A stretch of DNA of 64,000 nt, taken from positions 95,847 through 159,846 of the forward strand of contig MKWE01000053.1 in assembly GCA_001899585.1 (NCBI GenBank), in the 5' to 3' direction. The DNA comes from Rhodospirillales bacterium 70-18 (GTDB taxonomy: Bacteria; Pseudomonadota; Alphaproteobacteria; Acetobacterales; Acetobacteraceae). The stretch's first letter is position 1. Each line of letters starts with the position of its first letter. The notes beneath the pieces are model-generated. The model was not told the DNA's origin and did not search any database. It saw only the letters and a program-made list of their open reading frames with translations. Position numbers and translations under genes: made by a program. Below are positions 26,195 through 36,070 of the stretch, piece by piece.

Positions 26195-27037
26195 ATGACC
26201 CAACCCGACCCGGCTGCGCACCTGGCCCTGCTCCCCGACCGCGGCGTGATCGCGGTGGAGGGGGAGGACCGCGTGTCCTTCCTGCAAGGGCTGGTGTCCA
26301 ACGACGTGGCCCTGGCCGCGCCCGGCCGCGCCGTATGGGCGGCGCTGCTGACGCCGCAGGGCAAGTGGCTGGCCGATTTCTTCATCCTCGTCGAAGGCGC
26401 GCGCCTGCTGCTGGACTGCCAGCGCGACCAGGCGGCGATGCTGGCGCAGAAGCTCTCCCGCTTCCGCCTGCGCGCCAAGGTGACGGTGCGCGACGAGTCG
26501 CAGGCATGGCACGTCCACGCCGCCTGGGGCGCGCCGCCGCAGCCGCTGCCCGGCACGGTCGCCGCCCCCGATCCGCGCCTGCCCGAAGCCGGTTGGCGCC
26601 TCCTCTCCCCCACGCCGCTGCCTGCCACCGCCGATGCCGCCGAGTGGGACACCCACCGCTTGGCGCTCGGCCTGCCCGACGGCGCGCGCGACCTGGAAGC
26701 CGACAAAACCGTGCTGTTGGAGGCCGGATTCGACGAGCTTTCGGGCGTTTCCTGGACCAAAGGCTGCTATATGGGCCAGGAATTGACCGCCCGAACCAAG
26801 TACCGCGGCCTCATCAAGCGCCGGCTGGTGCCGGTGCGGATCGAGGGGCCACTGCCCGCGCCCGGCACGCCGATCCTGCGCGACGGGGTGGAGGTGGGCG
26901 CCATGCGCTCCGGCCGCGGCGCAATCGGGCTGGCGCAACTGCGACGCGAGGCGCTGGCCGGCCCGCTTGCCTGCGGTGACGCCGTGCTGACCCCCGCGCC
27001 CCCCGCCTGGATGCGCCTGCCGGAGACCGCGACATGA
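26195..27037 (+). CDS. ygfZ: Folate-binding YgfZ/CAF17-like protein
   Basis: The 280-residue YgfZ/IBA57-type protein supports maturation or repair of certain Fe-S enzymes using folate. The family signature 'KGCYMGQE' is present ('SWTKGCYMGQELTARTKYRG'), as is an N-terminal 'VIAVEGEDRVSFLQGLVSNDV'. It overlaps the next methyltransferase start (ATGA). The start at 26195 gives the expected N-terminus. Confidence 0.92.
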   Translation: MTQPDPAAHLALLPDRGVIAVEGEDRVSFLQGLVSNDVALAAPGRAVWAALLTPQGKWLADFFILVEGARLLLDCQRDQAAMLAQKLSRFRLRAKVTVRDESQAWHVHAAWGAPPQPLPGTVAAPDPRLPEAGWRLLSPTPLPATADAAEWDTHRLALGLPDGARDLEADKTVLLEAGFDELSGVSWTKGCYMGQELTARTKYRGLIKRRLVPVRIEGPLPAPGTPILRDGVEVGAMRSGRGAIGLAQLRREALAGPLACGDAVLTPAPPAWMRLPETAT

Positions 27038-27624
27038 CCGAACTGCCCGCCACCCAGGCCGCCGATTGGGAACAGCGCTACCGCGAGGGCCGCACCGGCT
27101 GGGAGCGCGGCGGCCTGAACCCCGCCTTCCTGGCCTTCCTGGCCGACGGCACCCTGGCCCCCGGCCGCATCCTGGTGCCCGGCGCCGGGCGCAGCCACGA
27201 GCCGCTGGCCCTGGCGCGGGCCGGGTTCCAGGTGGTCGCGCTCGACATTTCTCCCAGCGCCGTGGCCGCGCAGCAGGAGCGCCTCGCCGGCACCCCGGGC
27301 CGCGCCGAACTGGCCGACCTGTTCACCTGGGAGCCGGAGATGCCGCTGGACGCGGTGTACGACCAGACCTGCCTGTGCGCGCTGCCGCCGGCGCTGCTGG
27401 ACGCCTATGCCGCGCGGTTGGCCCGCTGGGTGCGGCCGGGCGGGGTGCTGGCGGCGCTGTTCATGCAGACCGGCCGGCCGGGCGGGCCGCCCTATCACTG
27501 CGACCTGCACCAGATGCGCGCGCTGTTCCCCGACGACGCCTGGGCCTGGCCCGAGATCCCGCACCCGATGGTGGCCCATCCCGGCGGCACGGCGGAGATC
27601 CCGGTGGCGCTGGTCCGGCTCTGA
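27034..27624 (+). CDS. TPMT-like SAM-dependent methyltransferase
   Basis: The 196-residue protein resembles thiopurine/thiol S-methyltransferases. It shows 'WEQRYREGRTGWERGGLNPAF', motif I 'ILVPGAGRSHEPLALARAGFQVVALDIS' and 'YDQTCLCALPP'. These enzymes methylate thiols, selenium or tellurium species or other small nucleophiles in the cytoplasm. Translation is coupled to ygfZ. It is convergent with the gene at 27656. Confidence 0.87.
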   Translation: MTELPATQAADWEQRYREGRTGWERGGLNPAFLAFLADGTLAPGRILVPGAGRSHEPLALARAGFQVVALDISPSAVAAQQERLAGTPGRAELADLFTWEPEMPLDAVYDQTCLCALPPALLDAYAARLARWVRPGGVLAALFMQTGRPGGPPYHCDLHQMRALFPDDAWAWPEIPHPMVAHPGGTAEIPVALVRL

Positions 27625-27655
27625 CCGGCCGGGGTATATCGGGTTCCCCTCGGCT

Positions 27656-28717
27656 TTAGCGCAGCGCCTCCGCCAGCGCCGCCGCGCGCTCGCGCACCGG
27701 CGGCGACAGCGGGGCGGCGGCCCGCAGCAGCGCGTCCCGCAGCCCCGGCAGGTCGCCGAACGCCGCCGCCACCAGCCGGTGCCGCATGGCCGCGTCGGTG
27801 GCGGGGTCGTCGGCGAAGCGGCGCAGCACGCAGCCCGCCAGCGTCAGGATCAGCAGGTCGGCATCCGCGTCGGCCCGCTGCAACCGTGCCGCCAGGCTCG
27901 CCAGCACCCGCACATTGCCCGGATCGGCGCCCTGCGCGGCATCGTAGAGCCGGGCCGAGGTCAGCGCAGCCACCACCAGCCGCGCATCGCGCCCGGCCGG
28001 CAGCGTGGCCAGCGCAGCCCCCAGCGCCTCGATCGCCGGCAGCCGCGCCATCCGGGCGTCGTCGGCGGCCAGCAGCAGCACCACGTCGCGGGTGATGGCG
28101 TCGCCCTCGGCGGCCGCGCGCGTCAGGGCGGCGGCCAGCCCGGGCGCCAGGGCGGCGGGGTCGGCTGCCAGTTGCAGCGCGTGGCGAACCCGTGCAGGTG
28201 TGGCGGTGTCGCCCGGCGCCAGGGCAATGCCCGCCTCGGCCCGGAACAGCCCCTCCGCCCCCGGCGCGGCGAGGCCGGCCAGCAGCAGGGTGCCGCCCGG
28301 CTCCAGCGCCAGCAGGTTCCACTGGTTGAACCCCTGCCGCAGCCGCGCCATCGGGTCGCGCGCCCGCACGAACGGCACCCGCACCGCCTGGCCGGCGGCG
28401 AGCCCCCCGTGCAGCGGCGCCGTCACCCGGCCGAGGAGCAGCCCCGCCTCGTCGCCGGGATCGGCGGCGGGCAGCGGCGACAGGCCGGTGACCTCCACCA
28501 CCGCCACCGCGTTCTCCGGCCGCACCAGGGCCGGCGCCAGCTCGCCCGACAGCATGGCGCCCGCCGGCACCGGCGCGGCGGCCGACGCGCTCATGGCCGG
28601 CACCAGCAGCGAGGCGAGCAGCAGCAGGGCGGTCGCAAGGCGGCTACGGGGTCCATGTCGTGTTCGTCCCCTCGTTGAAGCGTGGCTGGAAGGTCTCGAA
28701 CCCTGCGGCAGCGGCAT
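27656..28717 (-). CDS. Exported protein of unknown function
   Basis: The 353-residue product contains a clear hydrophobic signal ('LATALLLLASLLVPAMSASAAAP') preceded by an unusually long basic n-region if the ATG at 28717 is used. That start overlaps the upstream gene by 74 bases; no ATG or GTG closer to the signal was seen. The mature part is Ala/Leu-rich and mostly helical, with a short beta region around residues 60-130. No family is recognised. Same strand and overlap with the 706-residue protein suggest the two work together. Confidence 0.65.
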   Translation of the reverse strand: MPLPQGSRPSSHASTRGRTRHGPRSRLATALLLLASLLVPAMSASAAAPVPAGAMLSGELAPALVRPENAVAVVEVTGLSPLPAADPGDEAGLLLGRVTAPLHGGLAAGQAVRVPFVRARDPMARLRQGFNQWNLLALEPGGTLLLAGLAAPGAEGLFRAEAGIALAPGDTATPARVRHALQLAADPAALAPGLAAALTRAAAEGDAITRDVVLLLAADDARMARLPAIEALGAALATLPAGRDARLVVAALTSARLYDAAQGADPGNVRVLASLAARLQRADADADLLILTLAGCVLRRFADDPATDAAMRHRLVAAAFGDLPGLRDALLRAAAPLSPPVRERAAALAEALR

Positions 28718-30764
28718 CCTGGCCTCCGGTTCCTGGCGAGATTGCCACATAAGCCGCCTGGAAGGTGAGATGCGCGCCGTTGGCCACCCATGTTCCCACC
28801 GGCCCGGGCGGCGCGCCATAGTTGACGGTGCCGGCGTAATCGGCGCTCCAGGCGGTTTTGGCATGCACCACGATGTTGTTCGGCGCCTGGGTGCTGGTGG
28901 CGGCGATCGCGGTGGAGAAGCCGTTGATGCCCGAGATGCTGGTCAGCAGGCTGTTGGTGTTCTGGTGCCGGCGCGGGAACGAGCCGGTGGGGCTGTCGGC
29001 GGTGAACACGCTGCGCTGCTTGGCCGCGGTGTTGTCCGGCGTCACCTTGAACACCGAGGCGACGAACACGAAAGGCTGGCTGGCATCGTTGGAATCGACC
29101 ACCGGCAGCCCGCCCTTGGGCACTTCCAGCGCCGTCTCGCCAGGCGCGTAGTTGCCGGTCAGCGTGTCCGCCACGCCGTTCTGCAGCACGTGCAGCCGCA
29201 CCTTGTCGATCCCCAGCGTGCCGGCGCTGCCGCCGCCCACCAGCTTGACCGAGACGGTGGCCTGCCAGGCGAACTGCCCGGCCAGGAACTCGCCGGACTT
29301 GAAGAAGGTGAAGCCGGCCTGCGAGCCGCCATCCTTGTAGTTGGCGTCGGTGCCGACGATCACCGAGGAGGCGACATCCACCTCCACCGAGACGAACACC
29401 ACGTTCCAGACGATCTGGTTCTCGCCCGCCTTGCCGATCACCGAGAACGAGCCGGGCTTGTTGGTGGACAGCTTCGCGGCGGTGGGTTTCGGCCCGGCGG
29501 TCAGGCTGGGCGTGGCGGAGCTGTTCTCGGTGGCGACGATGCTCCAGCTCACCTGCTGGTCGGCCGGCGCCGTCACCGCCAGCAGGTCGATGGTGTTGCA
29601 GCCGCGCACCACGATCGAGGGGGCGTTGGAGGTCAGCGACTTGTCGTCCACCGTGCTGGTGAACAGCGCATCGGTCGGCCGCTTGTTGGCCGGCACGCGC
29701 ACGCCGTGGGTGCCGGGCACGCTGCCGGCGATCGAGACGATCCGGAACGGGAACAGCGTCAGGGTGATCACGGCGTGCTGGCCGGAGCTGACGGTGGCCG
29801 AGCCCTCGGCGGCCGCGAAGACGCCCCCTTTGACCTTGCCGAAGCCCTGCTTGCTGCCCTTGGCGTTGTAGCCGCGCGGCGCCACGGTGCCGTAATGGGC
29901 CCAGCCCTGGTCGTCGGTGCGCTCGATGCCGAGGCCGTCGACATTCACCTCGGCGTCCTTGATCGGGGTGCCGCCCTCGCGCACCACATGCACCGACAAT
30001 TCGCCCGGCGGCGGGGCAGGGGCGGGGGCCGGCCCGGGCCGGGGCGGCGGGACGGGCGGCGCGGGGCCGGGCGGCGGGTCCGGCGGCGCCGTGCCGCCGC
30101 CCTGCGCCTGGCGCATCACCCACGCGACCCGGAAGACGTGCAGCAGCGGCGCCACCGGCAGCAGCAGCAATTCCTGCCGGGCCAGCAGGGTGGCGGCCTC
30201 GTCCAGCGTGGCGGCGGCTTCGTCGGCGGTCTGCGGCTTCGGCGCGGCCGGCCGGGCCGGCGGGGGCGCGGCCGAGCCCGGGGTGGGGGCGGGGACGGGC
30301 GGCGGGCGGCGCTGGAACCGGCTTCCGGCCGGGTGCAGCAGCGCCGCCTCCAGCGCCCGGGCATTGGCCATGCGCGCTTCGCCCCGGTTCAGCGCGGCCA
30401 GGGCGGCGTCCCGGTCCGGGAACAGCACCCGCCCGGGCATCAGCGCGGCTTCGGGGTTGCGGTCGTCGAACTGGATCACGATCGCGCCGGGCAGCGCCTG
30501 CACCAGCCCGATGCTGCCGGCGGCGATGGCGGCGGCCACCCGGCGCAGCACGTCCTCCGGGCCACGGCGGCGGGCGGGCAGGGCCAGCCCCGCCTGCTCC
30601 AGCGCGGCGCGCAGTATCGCGGTCGGCGGCGGCATGGCGGCGCGCACCAGCCGCTCGCGCGCCCGCCAGGCGGCCAGCGGCGCCGGCGCATCGACCACCG
30701 GCTCGCTCGGCGGCAGGCGCCGGCCGAGTCGGAGTGTCGTCGTGTCGGCTGACCAGATGAGCAT
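28644..30764 (-). CDS. Large multidomain protein with Pro-rich linkers and Ig-like domains
   Basis: I do not recognise this 706-residue protein. In order: an alpha-helical N-terminal region (1-150), a Pro-rich linker (about 152-176), helices (180-220), a Pro-rich linker (226-253), a carboxypeptidase-regulatory-like beta sandwich ('PIKDAEVNVDGLGIERTDDQG', about 254-345), a bacterial Ig-like domain ('QVSWSIVATENSS', 'GSFSVIGKAGENQIVW', about 390-470), and a long Thr/Ser/Asn-rich C-terminus. No signal peptide is seen. I chose the ATG at 30764 (MLIWSADT). The design resembles secreted or surface display proteins, or spike/adaptor parts of contractile systems; this is inference only. Confidence 0.72.
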   Translation of the reverse strand: MLIWSADTTTLRLGRRLPPSEPVVDAPAPLAAWRARERLVRAAMPPPTAILRAALEQAGLALPARRRGPEDVLRRVAAAIAAGSIGLVQALPGAIVIQFDDRNPEAALMPGRVLFPDRDAALAALNRGEARMANARALEAALLHPAGSRFQRRPPPVPAPTPGSAAPPPARPAAPKPQTADEAAATLDEAATLLARQELLLLPVAPLLHVFRVAWVMRQAQGGGTAPPDPPPGPAPPVPPPRPGPAPAPAPPPGELSVHVVREGGTPIKDAEVNVDGLGIERTDDQGWAHYGTVAPRGYNAKGSKQGFGKVKGGVFAAAEGSATVSSGQHAVITLTLFPFRIVSIAGSVPGTHGVRVPANKRPTDALFTSTVDDKSLTSNAPSIVVRGCNTIDLLAVTAPADQQVSWSIVATENSSATPSLTAGPKPTAAKLSTNKPGSFSVIGKAGENQIVWNVVFVSVEVDVASSVIVGTDANYKDGGSQAGFTFFKSGEFLAGQFAWQATVSVKLVGGGSAGTLGIDKVRLHVLQNGVADTLTGNYAPGETALEVPKGGLPVVDSNDASQPFVFVASVFKVTPDNTAAKQRSVFTADSPTGSFPRRHQNTNSLLTSISGINGFSTAIAATSTQAPNNIVVHAKTAWSADYAGTVNYGAPPGPVGTWVANGAHLTFQAAYVAISPGTGGQDAAAAGFETFQPRFNEGTNTTWTP

Positions 30765-30927
30765 TTTGCCCGCGCCCCCGCTGCGGCGGCAGCCGCGTTC
30801 GAAGCGGAGGCAGTATGATACGTGGCCGCGGCGCGGTGCCAGCGTGATGGCCGCCGCGCCCGTCGACAAATGCGTGATCGCGGGTGCGGCGGCACGGGGG
30901 GCGGGGGGCGGCTTCAGCCTCCCCGGT

Positions 30928-31200
30928 TCAGTTGAGATGCGCCAGGTGCTCGGTATGCCGCCACTCGGCCGGGCTGATCAGGCCGACCGAGGCGACCCGC
31001 ACCGAATGCAGCCGCCCCTCGATCTCGCGGCGCCAGAATTCCAGGAAGCGGTGCAGCACCGGGTAGCCGGGGGCGATGTCCAGCTCCTGCCACACATAGC
31101 TTTGCAGCACGGCCGGATGGTCGGGCAGGTGGTAGAGGATTTCGGCCGTGGTCAGGCGATAGCCCTGAAGCTGGCGCTGCATCTGGGTGGCGACGTGCAT
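30928..31200 (-). CDS. usg: Usg-family protein
   Basis: The 90-residue protein matches the alphaproteobacterial Usg family: 'LQGYRLTTAEILYHLPDHPAVLQSYVWQELDIAP', then 'FLEFWRREIEGRLHSVRVAS'. Usg was named for its place upstream of trpF-type genes in other bacteria; its function is unknown. The start at 31200 has 'GGAGGG' upstream. It is divergent from groES. Confidence 0.88.
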   Translation of the reverse strand: MHVATQMQRQLQGYRLTTAEILYHLPDHPAVLQSYVWQELDIAPGYPVLHRFLEFWRREIEGRLHSVRVASVGLISPAEWRHTEHLAHLN

Positions 31201-31375
31201 GAAGCCCTCCGTTCGATGGAAATCGGTGGCTGCCGCGCGTATCCCCTGGCCTTCCCGGTTCCGCATCTGCTGCGCGGCATGGGATGGAATGCTAGCCAAG
31301 CCGGCGGCCGCTGCAATTAAAAAAGCAATCAAATCAGAAGATTGGCACTCTCCCCCGAAGATTGCTGCCGGTCTC

Positions 31376-31404
31376 TTGACGAGGCTGGCGGTTCCGCCTA
31401 CATC
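31376..31404 (+). promoter_or_regulatory. groESL promoter
   Basis: TTGACG (31376-31381), a 17-base spacer and TACATC (31399-31404) form a plausible promoter. The -10 region also resembles the heat-shock sigma type. It lies directly against the CIRCE operator, so HrcA could block polymerase. A lone half-site TTGGCACTC lies farther upstream at 31342-31350. Confidence 0.55.
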
Positions 31405-31405
31405 G

Positions 31406-31432
31406 CTGGCACTCCCTGATGGGGAGTGCCAA
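31406..31432. promoter_or_regulatory. CIRCE operator (HrcA)
   Basis: CTGGCACTC-N9-GAGTGCCAA is a near-consensus CIRCE element (TTAGCACTC-N9-GAGTGCTAA), positioned 70 bases upstream of groES. It predicts HrcA repression of groESL that is relieved by heat shock. Confidence 0.92.
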
Positions 31433-31502
31433 CAATCCAGCCGATGGCCCGGTGACGGGCTTTGCGGCCTGGCAACAGCGACATTATCCAGGAGCGATCC
31501 GC

Positions 31503-31817
31503 ATGAAGTTCCGTCCTCTGCACGACCGGGTCGTGGTGAAGCGGCTGACCGCTGAAGAGAAGACCAAGGGTGGCATCATCATCCCCGACACCGCCCAGGA
31601 AAAGCCGATGGAAGGCGAAGTCGTCGCCGTCGGCGCCGGCGCGCGCAACGAACAGGGCCAGATCGTGGCGCTGGACGTGAAGGCCGGCGACCGGGTGCTG
31701 TTCGGCAAGTGGTCGGGCACCGAAGTCAAGATCGACGGCGAGGAGCTGCTGATCATGAAGGAGTCCGACATCATGGGCATCATCGAGGCGACCGCCGCGA
31801 AGAAGAAGGCGGCCTGA
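31503..31817 (+). CDS. groES: Co-chaperonin GroES
   Basis: The 104-residue GroES forms the heptameric lid of the GroEL chamber. '[15 protein letters not shown]' and the mobile loop '[18 protein letters not shown]' are present, with '[18 protein letters not shown]' in the core. 'CAGGAG' precedes the start. Two-gene operon with groEL, 100 bases downstream, under CIRCE control. Confidence 0.98.
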   Translation: MKFRPLHDRVVVKRLTAEEKTKGGIIIPDTAQEKPMEGEVVAVGAGARNEQGQIVALDVKAGDRVLFGKWSGTEVKIDGEELLIMKESDIMGIIEATAAKKKAA

Positions 31818-31902
31818 TCCGGCGGGCTGCGGCCAGCCGGCCCGCGGCCCCGAGGACTGCGCCTGCTGCCACCGATCCAGGGCCGAGACCGGCCCGAGAT
31901 GA

Positions 31903-33573
<1,671 letters not shown>

Positions 33574-33613
33574 TCCCCTCGGGGATACGGAGTCCACGCC
33601 AGGACGACGCCAA

Positions 33614-33648
33614 GGGGGGGGCGGGCCGCAAGGTCCGCCCCCTTTTCC
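33614..33648 (+). terminator. Intrinsic terminator after groEL
   Basis: A G-rich arm ending GGGCGGGCC, a GCAA loop and the returning GGTCCGCCCCC arm are followed by TTTT. It lies about 40 bases after the groEL stop. It separates groESL from the cold-shock gene. Confidence 0.82.
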
Positions 33649-33868
33649 GTGCGGCGCCCGGCGGTCACAGCTTGGCCATATAGTTGTGATTGACTCATCG
33701 ATCGGTTTCTGTGCCAACTGTGGTCTGCAATCGTTTTTTGGCTAGGCTTGCTGCGCTTCCGATCTCCGACGCTTGTGTCCGGCGGGTGCCTTCAAGACGA
33801 CCAAAGGGTCGGTTGTCTTCCAACGCCGCGCGCTGTTGTGCGGTGACGAGACGGAGAGTGACGCAGCT

Positions 33869-34072
33869 ATGGCTATCGGTACGGTTAAGTGGTTTAACAC
33901 CACCAAGGGCTTCGGTTTCATCATGCCGCAGGACGGCGGCAAGGATGTGTTCGTGCACATCACGGCGGTCCAAGCGGCCGGCCTGCGTGGCCTCGATGAG
34001 GGCCAGAAAGTCAGCTACGACGTCGTGATGGAGCGCGGCAAGGCCGCGGCTTCCAACCTCAAACTCGCTTGA
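33869..34072 (+). CDS. cspA: Cold-shock protein, CspA family (copy 1)
   Basis: The 67-residue single OB-fold protein carries RNP1 'KGFGFIM' and RNP2 'DVFVHI'. It binds single-stranded RNA/DNA and melts mRNA structure. The ATG at 33869 follows 'GGAGAG'. The AT-richer leader 33660-33868 is probably its 5' UTR and promoter, as in many csp genes. It differs from copy 2 at only a handful of residues. Confidence 0.96.
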   Translation: MAIGTVKWFNTTKGFGFIMPQDGGKDVFVHITAVQAAGLRGLDEGQKVSYDVVMERGKAAASNLKLA

Positions 34073-34308
34073 CGCAGCGTTTCTAGCGTCAGGCGTTCTG
34101 ACTCGGCCCAAACCCGTTGACCGTATCACATGATCCGGTCGCGGGTTTGTGTCGTTTTAGGCCGCACTTCTGCAGCCGGCCCGGCCCGCCCAGGCCCATG
34201 CAGCCAATTCCTCCCGTGCGGCGACGTGCCCCGGCCGGGATCCTCCCGACATCTCAACATACCCAGCCAGCCGCGCGCCCGCGCGCCTGATCCAAGGAGA
34301 CGACCGAC

Positions 34309-34512
34309 ATGGCTATCGGTACCGTGAAGTGGTTCAACGCCACGAAGGGCTTCGGCTTCATCATGCCGCAGGACGGCGGCAAGGACGTGTTCGTCCACAT
34401 CACCGCCGTGCAGGCCGCCGGCCTGAAGGGCCTCAATGACGGCCAGAAGGTCAGCTACGACGTGGCGATGGAGCGTGGCAAGGCCGCCGCGACCAACCTC
34501 AAGCTCGCCTGA
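34309..34512 (+). CDS. cspA: Cold-shock protein, CspA family (copy 2)
   Basis: A second 67-residue CspA-type protein, nearly identical to copy 1. Differences are concentrated in the '[17 protein letters not shown]' region. 'AAGGAG' lies 8 bases before the ATG. A 236-base leader separates the two genes. It holds an imperfect inverted repeat (34112-34146) and may be a temperature-responsive 5' UTR. Local tandem duplication is the likely origin. Confidence 0.96.
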   Translation: MAIGTVKWFNATKGFGFIMPQDGGKDVFVHITAVQAAGLKGLNDGQKVSYDVAMERGKAAATNLKLA

Positions 34513-34533
34513 ACGACTCGCCGCCCGAAAAAG

Positions 34534-34566
34534 GCCGTCGCCGGACCCCCGGCGGCGGCTTTTTTG
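34534..34566 (+). terminator. Intrinsic terminator after the second csp gene
   Basis: GCCGTCGCCGG and CCGGCGGCGGC arms around a short loop are followed immediately by TTTTTT. It is about 20 bases past the csp stop, a clear Rho-independent terminator. Confidence 0.92.
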
Positions 34567-34612
34567 GCTTTTGGCCCTTCCCAACCGGCCGCCAAGCGCC
34601 GAATCTGCCGGC

Positions 34613-35569
34613 ATGTTCACCCTGTCCGAGCTAGAGGCCGCGGCCGACCTGGTCCACGCCTGCTTCCCCGCCACCGCCAGCTACGTCTGGCCGCTGCTGG
34701 CGGCGCGCGCCGGCTGCGAGGTGTGGGTGAAGCACGAGAACCACACCCCCACCGGCGCCTTCAAGGTGCGCGGCGGCCTGACCTACATGGACCGCCGGCA
34801 GCGCGCCGGCCGCTCCGGCGGCATCGTCTCGGCCACCCGCGGCAACCATGGCCAGTCGCTGGCCTATGCCGGGGGGCGCGCCGGCATCCCGGTCACCATC
34901 GTGGTGCCGTACGGCAACAGCGCCGAAAAGAACGCCGCCATGCGCGCCTTCGGGGCCCGCCTGGTGGAGCACGGCGCCGATTTCGACGAGGCGCGCCAGC
35001 ACGCCCAGGCGCTCGCCGCCGCCGAGGGGCTGGACTTCGCCCCCAGCTTCCACCCCGACCTGGTGGTGGGCGTGGCGACCTGGGCGCTGGAACTGTTCCG
35101 CGCTGCCCCGCCGCTGGACGTGCTGTACGTGCCGATCGGCCTCGGTTCCGGCATCTGCGGCGCCATCCTCGCCCGCGACCTGCTCGGCCTGTCCACCGAG
35201 ATCGTCGGCGTGCAGAGCACCGGCGCCCCCGCCTATGCCCTGTCCTTCGCCGCCGGCCACGTGGTGGAGACCAACCGCGCCGACACCAGGGCCGACGGCA
35301 TGGCCACCCGCCAGCCCGACGCGGCGGCGCTGGCCATCATCCGCGCCGGCGCCAGCCATGTCGTGACCGTCACCGACGACGAGGTCGCCGCCGCCATCCG
35401 CGCCTACTGGACCGACACCCACAACCTCGCCGAGGGTGCCGGCGCCGCCCCCCTGGCCGCGCTGTTGCAGGAACGCGGGCGCCGCGCCGGCCAGCGGGCC
35501 GGCGTGGTGCTGTGCGGCGGCAATATCGACCTCGCGCTGTTCCGCGACTGGGTCCTGGCCGGCGCCTGA
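34613..35569 (+). CDS. Threonine dehydratase-like PLP enzyme
   Basis: The 318-residue fold type II PLP enzyme has the PLP lysine in 'TGAFKVRGG', the substrate loop 'ATRGNHGQS' and the phosphate loop 'GLGSGICG'. There is no C-terminal regulatory ACT domain, so it is of the catabolic or serine/threonine dehydratase type rather than biosynthetic IlvA. The substrate loop has TRGNHGQ rather than the usual SAGNHAQ, so specificity could differ (e.g. threo-3-hydroxyaspartate). The start at 34613 is favoured; the longer frame runs back into csp. It is convergent with terB. Confidence 0.82.
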   Translation: MFTLSELEAAADLVHACFPATASYVWPLLAARAGCEVWVKHENHTPTGAFKVRGGLTYMDRRQRAGRSGGIVSATRGNHGQSLAYAGGRAGIPVTIVVPYGNSAEKNAAMRAFGARLVEHGADFDEARQHAQALAAAEGLDFAPSFHPDLVVGVATWALELFRAAPPLDVLYVPIGLGSGICGAILARDLLGLSTEIVGVQSTGAPAYALSFAAGHVVETNRADTRADGMATRQPDAAALAIIRAGASHVVTVTDDEVAAAIRAYWTDTHNLAEGAGAAPLAALLQERGRRAGQRAGVVLCGGNIDLALFRDWVLAGA

Positions 35570-35574
35570 GCCGC

Positions 35575-35994
35575 TCAGACCACCTGGTAGCGCGCCCGCA
35601 CGCCCCGCTCCAGCGCGGCCGCCACCAGCGCGTCCAGCCGCAGCTCGTCGCGCACCGCTTCCAGCACGCTGACCGATTCGCGGTCCTGGAAGAAATCCGC
35701 CGCCGCCACCTCGCAGGCCAGCGCGTATGCCGTCTCGCGCAGCCGCGGCGGCAGCGCGTCGCGGATCAGCCGCCCGGCATGGGCCAGCCCGTCGCTCTCG
35801 CGCAGCAGCTCCACGGCGCGGTCGGTGGCCACCGCCAGCCGGTCCGGCGAGAAGTCGCGGAACACCGGCAGCGTCTGCACCAGCCCGGTCATCACCCCGA
35901 TCTCGCGGTCGGTGATCTCTTCCCCGGCGGCAGCCACCAGGACCATCGTGCAGACCAGGGCTTCCTGGGGGTCCAGCGACGTTTCGGCGAGCAT
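35575..35994 (-). CDS. TerB-like protein
   Basis: The 139-residue all-helical protein has the TerB pattern: 'EALVCTMVLVAAAGEEITDREIGVMTGLVQTLPVF', with an acidic metal-binding-like helix, and 'ACEVAAADFFQDRESVSVLEAVRDEL'. TerB-like domains are linked to tellurite and phage resistance and to stress, although lone copies are common and uncharacterised. It starts 76 bases after the mprF-like stop on the same strand. Confidence 0.83.
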   Translation of the reverse strand: MLAETSLDPQEALVCTMVLVAAAGEEITDREIGVMTGLVQTLPVFRDFSPDRLAVATDRAVELLRESDGLAHAGRLIRDALPPRLRETAYALACEVAAADFFQDRESVSVLEAVRDELRLDALVAAALERGVRARYQVV

Positions 35995-36070
35995 GGCAAT
36001 CTCCTGTGCAACGCCGCGAACCTGCGGGAGCAGGCGCGCGAGGGCAAGCGGCCGGCGGATTATCTTTCCG

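Noticed and set aside
24755..27037. 760-residue plus-strand frame as a fused YgfZ protein
   Set aside because: The first 480 residues are antisense to pyrC; only the part from 26195 has YgfZ motifs.
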